From NCBI RefSeq assembly GCF_002154605.1, contig NZ_MUNE01000369.1:1-43879 (forward strand): a stretch of DNA of 43,879 nt, given 5' to 3'. This document shows, one piece after another, positions 16,405-24,532 of this stretch. Both the position numbers and the translations under genes were made by a program. The notes beneath the pieces are model-generated. The model was not told where the DNA came from and did not search any database. It saw nothing but the letters and a program-made list of their open reading frames with translations. This DNA is from Streptomyces milbemycinicus (GTDB taxonomy: Bacteria; Actinomycetota; Actinomycetes; Streptomycetales; Streptomycetaceae). Position 1 is the first letter of the stretch. The number at the start of each line of letters is the position of its first letter.

Positions 16405-17832
16405 ATGAGGGCATTGGGGTCGCTGGGCGCGGACGACCCGGCCGAGGTGGGGGCGTACCGGTTGCTGGGGGTGCTCGGGCACGGCGGTATGGGGCGGGTG
16501 TATTTGGGGCGGAGCCAGGGTGGGCGGCTCGTTGCCGTGAAGGTGGTGCACCGGCATCTGGCGGCGGATGAGCGGTTCCGGGCGCGATTCGCGAGCGAGG
16601 TGGCGGCGGCGCGGCTGGTGAGCGGGGAACAGAACCACAACCGCACCGCCCCCGTGCTCACCGCCGATCCGGAGGCCGAGGTGCCGTGGGTGGCGACCGG
16701 CTACGTGGCGGGCAGCGACCTGGCGCACATGGTGGAGGAGCATGGCCCACTGCCCGAGCGCACCGTACGTGCGCTGGGTATCGGGCTGGCCGAGGCGCTG
16801 GGCGCCGTACATGCACAAGGGCTGGTGCATCGGGATGTCAAGCCGTCCAATGTGCTGCTCGCGCTCGACGGCCCGCACTTGATCGACTTCGGCATCGCCC
16901 GCGCCGCCGAGGCGGCCACCCGGCTCACCTCGACCGGCGTGGCTGTCGGCTCGCCTGGCTTCATGGCTCCCGAGCAGGTCACCGGCGAGGCAGCCGTCGG
17001 CCCTGCCACGGACGTTTTCTCACTCGGAACCGTGCTCGCCTACGCGGCCAGCGGCCAGCAGCCATTTCCTGGTGAGAGTGCCGCCCAACTCCTCTACCGG
17101 GTCGCTCACGCCGAGCCGCGGCTTGACGGTGTTGCACCGGATGCCGTGAAGGAGCTGGTCTCCGCCTGTCTCGCCAAGGATCCTGCCGCCCGTCCGACAC
17201 TGCCGGAAGTCGTGCGGGCCTTGGCCGGCGAGCAGGATGCGGGCGCATCACTGGATTCCTCCCGCTGGCTGCCCACGGCTGTCGCCGACGACATCGGTCG
17301 CCGGGCTGTCGAACTGCTCCAGCTGGAGTCCGGACCGGCGGACCCCGGGCTGCCCGCGCGGCCCCACTCGCCCACCCTCGTGGACTCCGCACCGGCCTCC
17401 GGCCCGAACGCCGCGACAGTGACGGTGACCGCCCAGCCGAAGCCGGAGACCACGGCCAAGCCTGAGTTGGCGAACAAGCCGGAACCCCCGGATGCCCAGG
17501 CGAAGAAGCAAGGCCCGTGGCTGGCCGTGGGAGCCTCTGCGCTGCTCGCTGTATTGATCTTCGGTGTCTGGAACGCCTTCCAGGACGACGACAAAACCGC
17601 TGCCCTCCCCAACAGCTTCGTCGGCCATTGGAGCGACTCGGCGAACGGCTACGGCAACCAGCTCGAGCTCAACGCGGGCCGAGTCGGCGAAGAGGTGGGT
17701 AGGCTCACCGCCGATGTCGACGCCTGCCGCCGCTCATCGAGGCGCGTATGGGCGCTACTGCCGGCAGCGCGGATGCGAAGGCCCGCGCGGTGGTCACGAC
17801 GGCGTTCGCCTTTCTGGATGCCGCATCGATGA
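16405..17832 (+). CDS. Membrane-anchored Ser/Thr protein kinase with aberrant C-terminus
   Basis: This is a Hanks-type eukaryotic-like kinase. The start is ATG 16405 behind GAGGGGTGCGGGG. The catalytic domain spans about residues 15-265, with the glycine loop LGHGGMGRVYLG, VAVKVV (ATP lysine), VHRDVKPSNVLL (catalytic loop), LIDFGIARA (DFG) and GSPGFMAPEQ. A Pro/Lys-rich juxtamembrane linker follows, then one membrane helix (WLAVGASALLAVLIFGVW, about residues 373-390). The short outside part begins NSFVGHWSDSANGYG, a familiar Streptomyces sensor-domain start, but after VGRLTADVDAC at about 17720 the reading becomes Arg-rich and stops at 17832. The extracellular domain is thus cut short where a TetR fragment begins. 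The kinase part should be active, but signal input is probably lost. Confidence 0.87.
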   Translation: MRALGSLGADDPAEVGAYRLLGVLGHGGMGRVYLGRSQGGRLVAVKVVHRHLAADERFRARFASEVAAARLVSGEQNHNRTAPVLTADPEAEVPWVATGYVAGSDLAHMVEEHGPLPERTVRALGIGLAEALGAVHAQGLVHRDVKPSNVLLALDGPHLIDFGIARAAEAATRLTSTGVAVGSPGFMAPEQVTGEAAVGPATDVFSLGTVLAYAASGQQPFPGESAAQLLYRVAHAEPRLDGVAPDAVKELVSACLAKDPAARPTLPEVVRALAGEQDAGASLDSSRWLPTAVADDIGRRAVELLQLESGPADPGLPARPHSPTLVDSAPASGPNAATVTVTAQPKPETTAKPELANKPEPPDAQAKKQGPWLAVGASALLAVLIFGVWNAFQDDDKTAALPNSFVGHWSDSANGYGNQLELNAGRVGEEVGRLTADVDACRRSSRRVWALLPAARMRRPARWSRRRSPFWMPHR

Positions 17833-17906
17833 CGTGGGTCGACAACGACGGCAAGGGCGACATCATGGACCTGTACGACGAGTGCCTGGCTGCCGTGCGT
17901 GGCTGA
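17724..17906 (+). pseudogene. TetR-family C-terminal fragment fused behind kinase
   Basis: In a different frame from the kinase, codons 17724-17906 read LPPLIEARMGATAGSADAKA, then RAVVTTAFAFLDAASMTW and LYDECLAAVRG before TGA. The helix pattern and the ending resemble the last about 60 residues of TetR/AcrR regulators (a ...AVVTTAFAFLDAA...DECLAAV ending). No DNA-binding part lies upstream, because the kinase sequence intervenes. It marks a recombination junction at about 17720. The following 289 bases contain no gene. Confidence 0.55.
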
Positions 17907-18195
17907 CCCGCGGCGACCAGCCGGCCCCAAAACTGTGGGCCGACAGCGCCGAATTCATCGGCCTGACCCACATCACCAGTAACGCTGAGACCGGTCAGGA
18001 CCACCCCGAAACCGTTTCCGGTCACAGTTGGCCGCGCGCCCGTACGCGCTGCTGCGCGACGCGATGCGACTGAGCGCTTCAGTTGACGGGTTTCGCCGGA
18101 CAGTGCGCTCAGCACGTGTCCGGGCGCCCCGCCGGCAACTCGTTGGCATCACATAATCCTGAACGCGTCATTCACGCTCCAGGCAGGATGTCTCT

Positions 18196-19713
18196 GTGCA
18201 TCACATCCTGTGCGGGCTCGCCGCCAACCCCGCCTTGTCGTCCGAGCTGGTCGACCGGCTGATATCCATCGCGGACGACGACATCGCCGCGGGCCTCGCC
18301 TGTCGCGCGGACCTCAGCCGTGCACAGGCGGTCGCGCTGGCCGAGCGCGTCGACGAGAGCGCGGTGCGGCTCGCGTACGAGGGTCGGCTGACCGCCGCCG
18401 ACATCGATCCCGCTGTCTGGCCGGATGCCGCCCTCGCCCTGCTCGACCAGGGTGTCGGCCGCCCGGAGTGGGCGCGTCGCCTTGCGGCGGATCCGGTCCG
18501 TGAGCGTCGGGAGCAGCTGGCGGCCTGCCGCGGCCTCCCGTCCGACGTGGTGGACACGCTCGCGGCGGACCCGGACGTACGTGTCGTCGCCGAGCTTGCG
18601 TTGTGGACCACCCCAGATGTGGCCGCGAGACTCGCGGCGCATCCGCACGCCGAGGTCCGCCGCGCGGTGGCGAGCAACGAGGCGACACCCCCGGCCGCAC
18701 TGGTAGCGTTGGTGACCGGGGAGGGGCTGCCTGCGGCGCGACACTGTCTGGTCTGTGACCGCGAGGAGACCCCCTTCATCCACGATCCGCAGTGTCTACG
18801 GCCCGACTGCGATCTGCTGCCGGGCGCCTCCTGCGACGGCTCCCACGAGTCCACCGTCCACGCTATGCGGGAGGCTGCACTCCGTAACCCTGCCACCCCC
18901 GTCGAAGCCGTCGTCGGCTTCGTGGATTATCCGTCGATGCAGTTGCGCTGGGCGCTCGCCGCCCGTCAGGACCTGCCCCAGCAGGCCTGCGCACGGCTCG
19001 CTTCGGACCCCACTCCCGGTGTCCGCGCCGACGTTGCCGAAAATCCCGCGATCGACGATGCCCTGATCCGTGCGCTGGCCGGCGACCGTGACCCCGACGT
19101 GCGCCGCAGGCTCGCACACCATCCCCGCGTACCGCTCGACGTGCTCACCCACCTGGCCCGAACTACCAAGATCGGCGCCACCCTTCTGCCCCGTATTGCC
19201 GCCTCCTCTCCCACCGAGGTCGAAGAGCTGGCCACGTCGCCGGACCCGGCCACCCGAATGCTCGTGGCCCAACGACGCGATTTGCCGCCCGAGATACGCG
19301 ACCGGCTGGCCGACGACCCCGACGCGAAGGTGGTCAAGGCCCTCGCTCCGCACCCGGGCCTCACCGAAGCGCAGTTGCGCACCATGGTCGACCGACACGG
19401 TGTCCGTGTCCTGGCCAAGGTGGCGGCCAACCCAGACGCGCCCCCGGCGCTGCTGGAGGACCTGCTTCGGCACGAACCAGCGGCGCAGAAGGTGTTCCGT
19501 GAGGTTGCCCGACATCGCGGGGCGACGGCCTCGGCGCTGCTCGCCTGCCTGACGGACAAGCGGGCGAGACCCGTAGCCGCCGGCCACCCAGCACTTCCGC
19601 CACCGGTCATCGCAGAGCTGCTCGCCGACACGGACTGGCAGGTAGCGGAAGCAGCAGCAGCCAACCCGTCCCTGCCGCTCGCCGTGATATCGGATCTGGT
19701 TGGCCGGCAGTGA
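18196..19713 (+). CDS. LRV/HEAT-like repeat protein with cysteine cluster
   Basis: This 505-residue protein is built from about 24-residue helical units of the leucine-rich-variant type. Repeated patterns are LAADPVRERREQLAACRGLP, LAADPDVRVVAELALWTTPD, LASDPTPGVRADVAENPAID and LADDPDAKVVKALAPHPGLT. A short non-repeat island carries C184, C187, H196, C200, C205 and C213, which could bind a metal or an iron-sulfur cluster. The known LRV protein of Azotobacter has an Fe-S cluster, but at the N-terminus. The start is ATG-like GTG 18196 (MHHILCGLAANP), with no strong ribosome binding site. There are no membrane segments or signal. Such solenoids are scaffolds, and the partner is unknown. It stands alone. 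Confidence 0.75.
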   Translation: MHHILCGLAANPALSSELVDRLISIADDDIAAGLACRADLSRAQAVALAERVDESAVRLAYEGRLTAADIDPAVWPDAALALLDQGVGRPEWARRLAADPVRERREQLAACRGLPSDVVDTLAADPDVRVVAELALWTTPDVAARLAAHPHAEVRRAVASNEATPPAALVALVTGEGLPAARHCLVCDREETPFIHDPQCLRPDCDLLPGASCDGSHESTVHAMREAALRNPATPVEAVVGFVDYPSMQLRWALAARQDLPQQACARLASDPTPGVRADVAENPAIDDALIRALAGDRDPDVRRRLAHHPRVPLDVLTHLARTTKIGATLLPRIAASSPTEVEELATSPDPATRMLVAQRRDLPPEIRDRLADDPDAKVVKALAPHPGLTEAQLRTMVDRHGVRVLAKVAANPDAPPALLEDLLRHEPAAQKVFREVARHRGATASALLACLTDKRARPVAAGHPALPPPVIAELLADTDWQVAEAAAANPSLPLAVISDLVGRQ

Positions 19714-20220
19714 GCGCACCGCCCGCCAAGTCGACACGGACACCTGCCGTTCGATCGTCTTGATTCTGTTGAACCAACGCTCGGTCGGCAACGGGTAACG
19801 CGGCAATGTGCCGTCAGTATCGGCTGTGGGCTCGCGTGGCAGGACACTCGCACCAAGGACACCTGCCGGGCGAGCCGCAGGGCGGGCCGCGCCCTGCCGC
19901 GTCGACCACCAAGTAGTCGTCCCACCCTCGTGACCCGGCGCGAACGGCCGGACCCCTCCCACCGTCTGCCCGGCCCATAATCGCCTTTCGTGCCCTGCCG
20001 AACGGGGGCTAGTGTTCGTGCAGCGAGTGACTCACGAGGAGCGAAGACATGGTCGGTCGTCCGAGCACGCGTTGACGTTTGAGGCCGTCAGCGGCCTGTC
20101 ATCGCGTGCTGCCCTTAATGCGCGGCACAGCGAGCCTTCCTTTCCCGCTGCCTGAAATGGTCGGTGCACCTGTTGTGCGCCGGTTGGCGGGTCTCGTCTT
20201 CGGTCATCCGAGGGGTCCCT
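19714..20220. other. Intergenic region between LRV and MFS genes
   Basis: This is a 507-base stretch without a supported gene. A minus-strand segment near 19760-19810 reads LPTERWFNRIKTIERQ, with a natural composition, but it has no start, no length and no family that I know. Immediately before the MFS start the sequence GTTCGTGCAG...GAGGAGCGAAG (about 20010-20046) looks like leader DNA. No RNA gene or repeat was seen. Confidence 0.4.
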
Positions 20221-21525
20221 GTGCCGTCTTCTTCCTCCGCTGTATCCGATTCCGGTCAACCCGTTCCGTCCAACTTGTGGCGGGACCGCGACTTCCGCAG
20301 GCTCTGGGTGGGCCAGACGGCCTCCCAACTGGGCGAACATGCATGTCTGGTGGTTCTGCCGCTCTTCGCCGTCCTGACGCTCAACGCCGGTGCCGGCCAG
20401 TTGGGCGCCCTGCGCGCGGTGGGGCAGGCGCCGATCCTGCTGCTGTCGCTCTTCGCCGGCGCGTGGGTGGACAGGTGGCAAACCCGCACGCTGATGGTGC
20501 TGACGGACGCCGGCCGGGCCCTGGCACTGGGCGCCGCCGCCGTGGCCGGCCTCCTCGGTGGGCTCGGCCTGCCGGCGCTGTTCGTGGTTGCCTTCGCCAT
20601 CGGGGCTCTGTCCGTGTTCTTCGACGTGGCATACCAGGCGTCTTCGGTACGGCTGGTGAAACGCGATCAGTTGGTACGGGCCAACAGCGCGCTCGAGGGC
20701 AGTCGGTCCGCGGCACAGATCGGCGGTCCCGCCCTCGGCGGTGCGTTGGTGTCTGTGCTCTCGGCGCCGATCGCTGCCGCCTCCAGCGCAGTGTTTTTCA
20801 CGCTGTCGTTCCTGTCGATCCGACGGATCGGTCGCCGCGAATCCATCCCGAAACGCTCGGAACGTCCTCCTCGGGTCTGGCGGCGGATCCATGAGGGCCT
20901 CCGCTTTGTTGCCCGCGACACCTCGCTGCGGACTGTGTGCCTCGCATCAGCCGCCTTCCAGTTCTTCTTCGCGGCTGTGATGACCGTCTATCTGCTGTTC
21001 CTGCCACGGGACCTGCACCTGTCGGGCACCGCCGTTGGGCTGGCACTCGCGGCGACGGGGCCGGGCGCGCTCCTGGGCTCGCTGCTGGCCGCCCGCCTAC
21101 CGAGCCGCTTCGGATATGGCACTGTGCTCGTGTCCGCGGCAGCACTCGGCGACGGCGTGTTCCTGTTTGCGCCTGCACTGCACGGCACCTCTGTAGTGAC
21201 GGTTCCCGCGCTCCTTACGGTCAACTTCGTCTTCGGGACCTTCAGCCAGCTGGTGAATGTCACGGTCATGGCTGTCCGGCAGACCGTTACTCCGGACGGG
21301 ATGCAAGGCCGCGCGGCGGCGACGATCAACTTTGTCGGCATGGGGCTGACCCCGCTCGGCTCACTGCTCGGCGGCTTTCTCGCGGAAGTGTGGGGGACGC
21401 GCACCGGCCTCCTGGTAACAGCCGCAGGCATGCTGCTGTCGCCGGCACTGATGGCCCTGTCCCCACTCGCCCGCCTAGGACGGACGCTTCCCGCCCCGCC
21501 GGAGACTCCGGTCCCGTCTGCGTGA
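20221..21525 (+). CDS. MFS exporter (EntS/macrolide-efflux type)
   Basis: This 434-residue inner-membrane transporter starts at GTG 20221 with a short polar N-terminus, then NLWRDRDFRRLWVGQTASQL, the signature opening of the MFS_3 enterobactin/macrolide exporter group. The conserved loop after the second helix reads FAGAWVDRWQTRTLMVLTD (motif A, GxxxDRxxRR-like). RLVKRDQLVRANSALEGSRS is the family loop between helices 4 and 5. About ten to twelve hydrophobic helices follow, ending at LLLSPALMALSPLARL. It probably expels a small hydrophobic molecule by proton exchange. No biosynthetic or regulator gene is directly adjacent, so the substrate cannot be told. Confidence 0.88.
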   Translation: MPSSSSAVSDSGQPVPSNLWRDRDFRRLWVGQTASQLGEHACLVVLPLFAVLTLNAGAGQLGALRAVGQAPILLLSLFAGAWVDRWQTRTLMVLTDAGRALALGAAAVAGLLGGLGLPALFVVAFAIGALSVFFDVAYQASSVRLVKRDQLVRANSALEGSRSAAQIGGPALGGALVSVLSAPIAAASSAVFFTLSFLSIRRIGRRESIPKRSERPPRVWRRIHEGLRFVARDTSLRTVCLASAAFQFFFAAVMTVYLLFLPRDLHLSGTAVGLALAATGPGALLGSLLAARLPSRFGYGTVLVSAAALGDGVFLFAPALHGTSVVTVPALLTVNFVFGTFSQLVNVTVMAVRQTVTPDGMQGRAAATINFVGMGLTPLGSLLGGFLAEVWGTRTGLLVTAAGMLLSPALMALSPLARLGRTLPAPPETPVPSA

Positions 21526-21810
21526 CGGCTTCCGTCGCCGCGAATGGCCGACACAACTCCGTCGGCGGTCGTAGCCATCACGGAGTCGCGGGCACAACCA
21601 ACGAGGGTGCTCAGTCACAGTTCGCTTGATAGATGCGTTTCTGCTGGTCGCGCGTAGGGGCGGCGGCTCTGTAGGCATAGTGGCTAGTCGCCTTCGGTGG
21701 TTGGGCTGCTGGAACAGCGCGAGCTGGATGCTCGCCGTCGTGGCGCTGGTGGTGCGCAGCTCCTAGTCGCGTACCAGGCGGCGGGTGAGGGGTGTCGTCG
21801 AGGCTCCGCG

Positions 21811-22044
21811 TCAGGACGGGGCGAGGAGGCAGAACTCGTGGCCCTCCGGGTCGGCGAGGACCGTCCACGGCACTTGGCCCTGGCCCGCATGGGCGGGCGT
21901 CGCACCGAGAGCCTGGAGGCTCGCGACCAACTCCGCCTGGTGGGCCGCAGAGGTGGTGGCGATGTTCACCTGGACAGGTCGCAGTGCCATGCCGGCGATC
22001 CTATGCACCCGTTCTGCCACGACATCCGCAGGTACCGTCGCCAA
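21811..22044 (-). pseudogene. VOC/glyoxalase-like protein, C-terminal half
   Basis: The minus-strand frame contains LRPVQVNIATTSAAHQAELV, ASLQALGATPAHAGQGQVPW and TVLADPEGHEFCLLAPS before a stop at 21811. This is the last beta-alpha-beta module of the Glyoxalase_6-type VOC family, with the terminal metal-region GHEFCLL. The first module is absent. The frame's ATG at 22044 starts in unrelated sequence (ATVPADVVAERVHRIAG). It is probably a truncated remnant. The sequence from 21526 to 21810 shows no gene beyond a short helical scrap (LLEQRELDARRR at about 21700). Confidence 0.6.
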
Positions 22045-22195
22045 ACAGAGATCAACCGCTCACCAGCCGCAATGGTCAGCTCGCCAACTGACCATGGGAG
22101 CGGCGGCCGTTGTCGCGACAGTACACCTCGCCCAGGGCGGCAGCGGTGATGTCGCGCAGTTGCTGTTCGGTTGCGTCGGTGGTTCTGGGGGGCGG

Positions 22196-22290
22196 CGGTG
22201 CGACGGCCTGCCGTATCTCGCAGCTGGCTGAGCGCTCCGGCATCCCCGCGGCTTTGGCGCGGCAGGGCTCGCTGCTGACGCGACCGCGGA
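22196..22290 (+). pseudogene. MerR-family helix-turn-helix remnant
   Basis: The plus-strand frame CRISQLAERSGIPAALARQG then SLLTRPR resembles the start of MerR regulators (ISELAxRSGVPATTLRYYE...GLLxPxR), with a small internal loss where the RYYE helix should be. Only the DNA-binding start remains. It runs into the 3' end of the opposite-strand XRE gene. Confidence 0.42.
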
Positions 22291-22305
22291 ATCTCTCTGA
22301 GTTCG

Positions 22306-22920
22306 TCACTGGGGCTCGGCCTGAGACGGCCGATGAGGGTCGGTGCGTACGTGCGCACGCAGCCCTTGCAGGCCGAACAGGATGAGAAGCTCGACCACGC
22401 CGCCATCGGCGCTGCCCAGCCAGTGCGGCAAGGACGTGTCGAACTCGGCTGCCTCACCGGGCGGCAACGTCAGGTCGCGCTCGCCGATCACGAGTCGCAG
22501 GTGGCCGTTGAGCACGTAGAGCCATTCGAAGCCTTCGTGGGTCTGCGGGGTCGGTTCGAGCGGTTCTGGCCGGGCGGGGATGATCATCTTGAAGGCGTGC
22601 ACCCCGCCCGGTCGCCGGGACAGGGGCACAAAGGTCATTCCGTACCGTCTGATCGGCTTGAGGTGGATCCGGGGGTCGCCGGTGCGCGGGGCACCGACGA
22701 GGTCGTCCAGCGGAACGCCGTAGATCCGGGCCAGTGGCAGCAGCAATTCCAGGCTCGGCCGGCGCTGCCCGCTCTCCAGCCGCGACAGAGTGCTCTCCGA
22801 CACGCCGGTCGTCGCGGCGAGGTCGGCGAGGGTGATGCCGCGGTCACGACGCAGTGCACGGAGCCGCGGCCCCACAGCGTCGAGTACGTCGTCGTCCGTC
22901 TTGGGGTCCATGAGGCCCAT
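22306..22920 (-). CDS. XRE-family regulator with C-terminal cupin
   Basis: This 204-residue regulator joins an XRE helix-turn-helix (residues about 15-70: LRALRRDRGITLADLAATTG, then VSESTLSRLESGQRRPSLEL) to a cupin barrel (residues about 110-190: HEGFEWLYVLNGHLRLVIGE, then LTLPPGEAAEFDTSLPHWLG). Cupin-linked XRE proteins sense small ligands in the barrel. The metal His/Glu set is partial (H, E in HEGFEW and a distal H in PHWLG). The start is ATG 22918-22920, and ATG 22911 is possible. The near-palindrome at 22921-22937 touches the start, which suggests autoregulation and control of the divergent methyltransferase gene. Confidence 0.88.
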   Translation of the reverse strand: MGLMDPKTDDDVLDAVGPRLRALRRDRGITLADLAATTGVSESTLSRLESGQRRPSLELLLPLARIYGVPLDDLVGAPRTGDPRIHLKPIRRYGMTFVPLSRRPGGVHAFKMIIPARPEPLEPTPQTHEGFEWLYVLNGHLRLVIGERDLTLPPGEAAEFDTSLPHWLGSADGGVVELLILFGLQGLRAHVRTDPHRPSQAEPQ

Positions 22921-22937
22921 CTTGCCGTTACCGCAAG
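22921..22937. promoter_or_regulatory. Candidate operator for XRE-cupin regulator
   Basis: CTTGCCGTTACCGCAAG is a 17-base near-perfect palindrome (5-bp outer arms plus matching inner bases, one mismatched pair). It directly abuts the start codon of the XRE gene, 63 bases before the divergent methyltransferase start. The position suits an operator covering both promoters. Confidence 0.6.
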
Positions 22938-22999
22938 TTTTCGTGCCAGGTCGTGGTGTGCCTGGCAAGACTGGGCACCTACCGACACAAGGAGTCTCG

Positions 23000-23626
23000 A
23001 TGACCACCACCGATGCGGTCGCATTCTGGGATGGCGTCTATGCGGCCCGGCCGGCAGCCGGCAACCCGCAGCCGAATGCTCGCCTCACCGAGACGGTGAC
23101 GGGCCTGCCGGCCGGTGACGCGTTGGACCTCGGATGCGGCGACGGCGGCGACGCGCTGTGGCTCGCCGGCCAGGGGTGGCAGGTCACCGCCGCCGACATC
23201 TCGGCCGTGGCGGTCGAGCGGCTCGCGGCCCTCGCCCGCGCACACGGCTTGGGCGATCGCGTCACCGCCGTGCGGCACGACTTGCACACGTCTTTCCCGC
23301 CTGGCGGATTCGACCTGATCTGCGCCCACTATCTGCACACCCCCTGTGACCTGGACCGGGCCACCGTCCTGCGCTCGGCCGCGCACGCACTGCGCCCGGG
23401 CGGGCGGCTGCTGGTCGTCGACCACGGCTCGGCCGCGCCGTGGTCGTGGAACCAAGACCCCGATACTCACTACCCGAGCCCGCAGGAGGTCGCCGCCGGT
23501 ATCGATCTGGCTCCGGAGACATGGACGGTCGAGCGGGCCGACGCACCCCGCCGGATCGCGACTGGACCGGGCGGGCGCACCGCCGAGGTCATCGACCATG
23601 TCCTCCTCATCCGCCGCACCGCCTGA
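23000..23626 (+). CDS. Class I SAM-dependent methyltransferase
   Basis: This 208-residue Rossmann-fold methyltransferase carries motif I in ALDLGCGDGGDALWLAGQGW, the acidic end of strand 2 in VTAADISAVAVERL, and FDLICAHYLHTP as motif IV. LRPGGRLLVVDHG is the post-motif strand. The fold resembles tellurite-resistance/thiopurine-type small-molecule methyltransferases, with an N-terminal FWDGVYAARPAAGNPQPN that is typical of that group. ATG 23000 follows a strong AAGGAG at about 22988. It is divergent from the XRE-cupin regulator and 42 bases ahead of a DinB-like gene, with which it probably shares a transcript. Confidence 0.9.
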   Translation: MTTTDAVAFWDGVYAARPAAGNPQPNARLTETVTGLPAGDALDLGCGDGGDALWLAGQGWQVTAADISAVAVERLAALARAHGLGDRVTAVRHDLHTSFPPGGFDLICAHYLHTPCDLDRATVLRSAAHALRPGGRLLVVDHGSAAPWSWNQDPDTHYPSPQEVAAGIDLAPETWTVERADAPRRIATGPGGRTAEVIDHVLLIRRTA

Positions 23627-23668
23627 CACGGTGGCCGGCGCCCCCGCGACGAAGGAAGGCGACCACTG

Positions 23669-24169
23669 TTGCCCAGCGCCACGCGCCACAACCGCCGCAG
23701 CGACACCCCGCCGCCCCGGACCGGAAGCAGCGAAGTCGAGGTCCTGCGCACACTCCTCGACTACCTCCGGACCTCGATCTCCGCGAAGGTCGACGGTGCC
23801 CCCGAGCCGCAGGTGCGAGCCGCCGCAGTGCCGTCGGGCACGAACCTGCTCGGCCTGCTCAACCACCTGACTTTCGTCGAGCGCTCGATGTTCCTCGGGG
23901 ACGACGTCACCGACTGGCAGGCGACGTTCCAGGCCGCACCGGCGGACAGCGTGGCCGATATCGTGGCCCGCTACCGAGAGACGGTCGAGCGCGCGAACGA
24001 CGTTCTCGACGGGTGCACCGATCTCGGCGCCCCGGTCCCCCGACCGCGGCCGGGGCGCCCCGCTCCCAGCGTCCGCTGGGCACTGACCCACATGATCGAG
24101 GAGACCGGCCGTCACGCGGGCCAGGCGGACATCCTCCGCGAACTGATCGACGGCTCGACCGGCCGCTGA
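23669..24169 (+). CDS. DinB/DUF664-family protein
   Basis: This 166-residue four-helix protein matches the DinB/DUF664 superfamily: VEVLRTLLDYLRTSISAKVD, the first metal-His helix LLGLLNHLTFVERSMFLGDD and the late helix WALTHMIEETGRHAGQADIL, which carries two further His. Members of the superfamily include thiol-S-transferases and damage-induced proteins, and the precise activity here is unknown. The start is TTG 23669, with GAAGGAAGG eight to nine bases upstream. It lies 42 bases after the methyltransferase gene in the same direction. A bacillithiol/mycothiol-type transfer is possible but not shown. Confidence 0.85.
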   Translation: MPSATRHNRRSDTPPPRTGSSEVEVLRTLLDYLRTSISAKVDGAPEPQVRAAAVPSGTNLLGLLNHLTFVERSMFLGDDVTDWQATFQAAPADSVADIVARYRETVERANDVLDGCTDLGAPVPRPRPGRPAPSVRWALTHMIEETGRHAGQADILRELIDGSTGR

Positions 24170-24190
24170 TCCGCCTTCTCCCCCGGCGAA

Positions 24191-24403
24191 GTGAGGGGGC
24201 GCTCAGCAGCTGGGCAGGCGCGGAGCGTTACGCGGGCCAAGGCCACGGTGTGGGTGCTGGTGTGGGTGCTGGTGTGGGTGCTGATCGTGGTCGCCGTGCC
24301 GCTGACCTGGTGTGGCTGGTCCAGGTCGGCTACCGGGCTGCCGGGCAGCAGCTGCCCGGCAGCGACGCGGCGCTCTGCCCACGTGCCGGGCCCGGGTACG
24401 TAA
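24191..24403 (+). CDS. Possible small single-pass membrane protein
   Basis: A 70-codon frame from GTG 24191 has a basic N-terminus, one clear membrane helix (TVWVLVWVLVWVLIVVAV) and a Ser/Pro-rich tail. The helix is built by a 12-base direct repeat that encodes VWVL three times, and the phase of the repeat matches the frame. The start has no convincing ribosome binding site. The opposite strand of the same DNA would read a His-Pro-Gln repeat, so repetition alone proves nothing. If it is real, the protein would be an inner-membrane micro-protein of unknown role. Confidence 0.35.
   Translation: MRGRSAAGQARSVTRAKATVWVLVWVLVWVLIVVAVPLTWCGWSRSATGLPGSSCPAATRRSAHVPGPGT
24248..24283. repeat. Three perfect 12-bp tandem repeats
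   Basis: GTGTGGGTGCTG occurs three times without interruption. The unit length is a multiple of three and would be prone to copy-number change by slippage. Confidence 0.9.
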
Positions 24404-24532
24404 CCGGCGCCGGGCGCGGGACGTTGGGCACGTCGACGTGTGCATGAACATCCGCTACTGATACCAATTAGCCTGCCACCAGCCAGCGTTGTACGGCGTC
24501 CAGGTGTCGGCGCCATCCGATTCAATGCGTTC

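Noticed and set aside
24203..24451. His-Pro-Gln repeat protein on the minus strand (metal-binding candidate)
   Set aside because: The repeat is merely the other strand of the 12-bp array. There is no start with a ribosome binding site, and the rest is low complexity.
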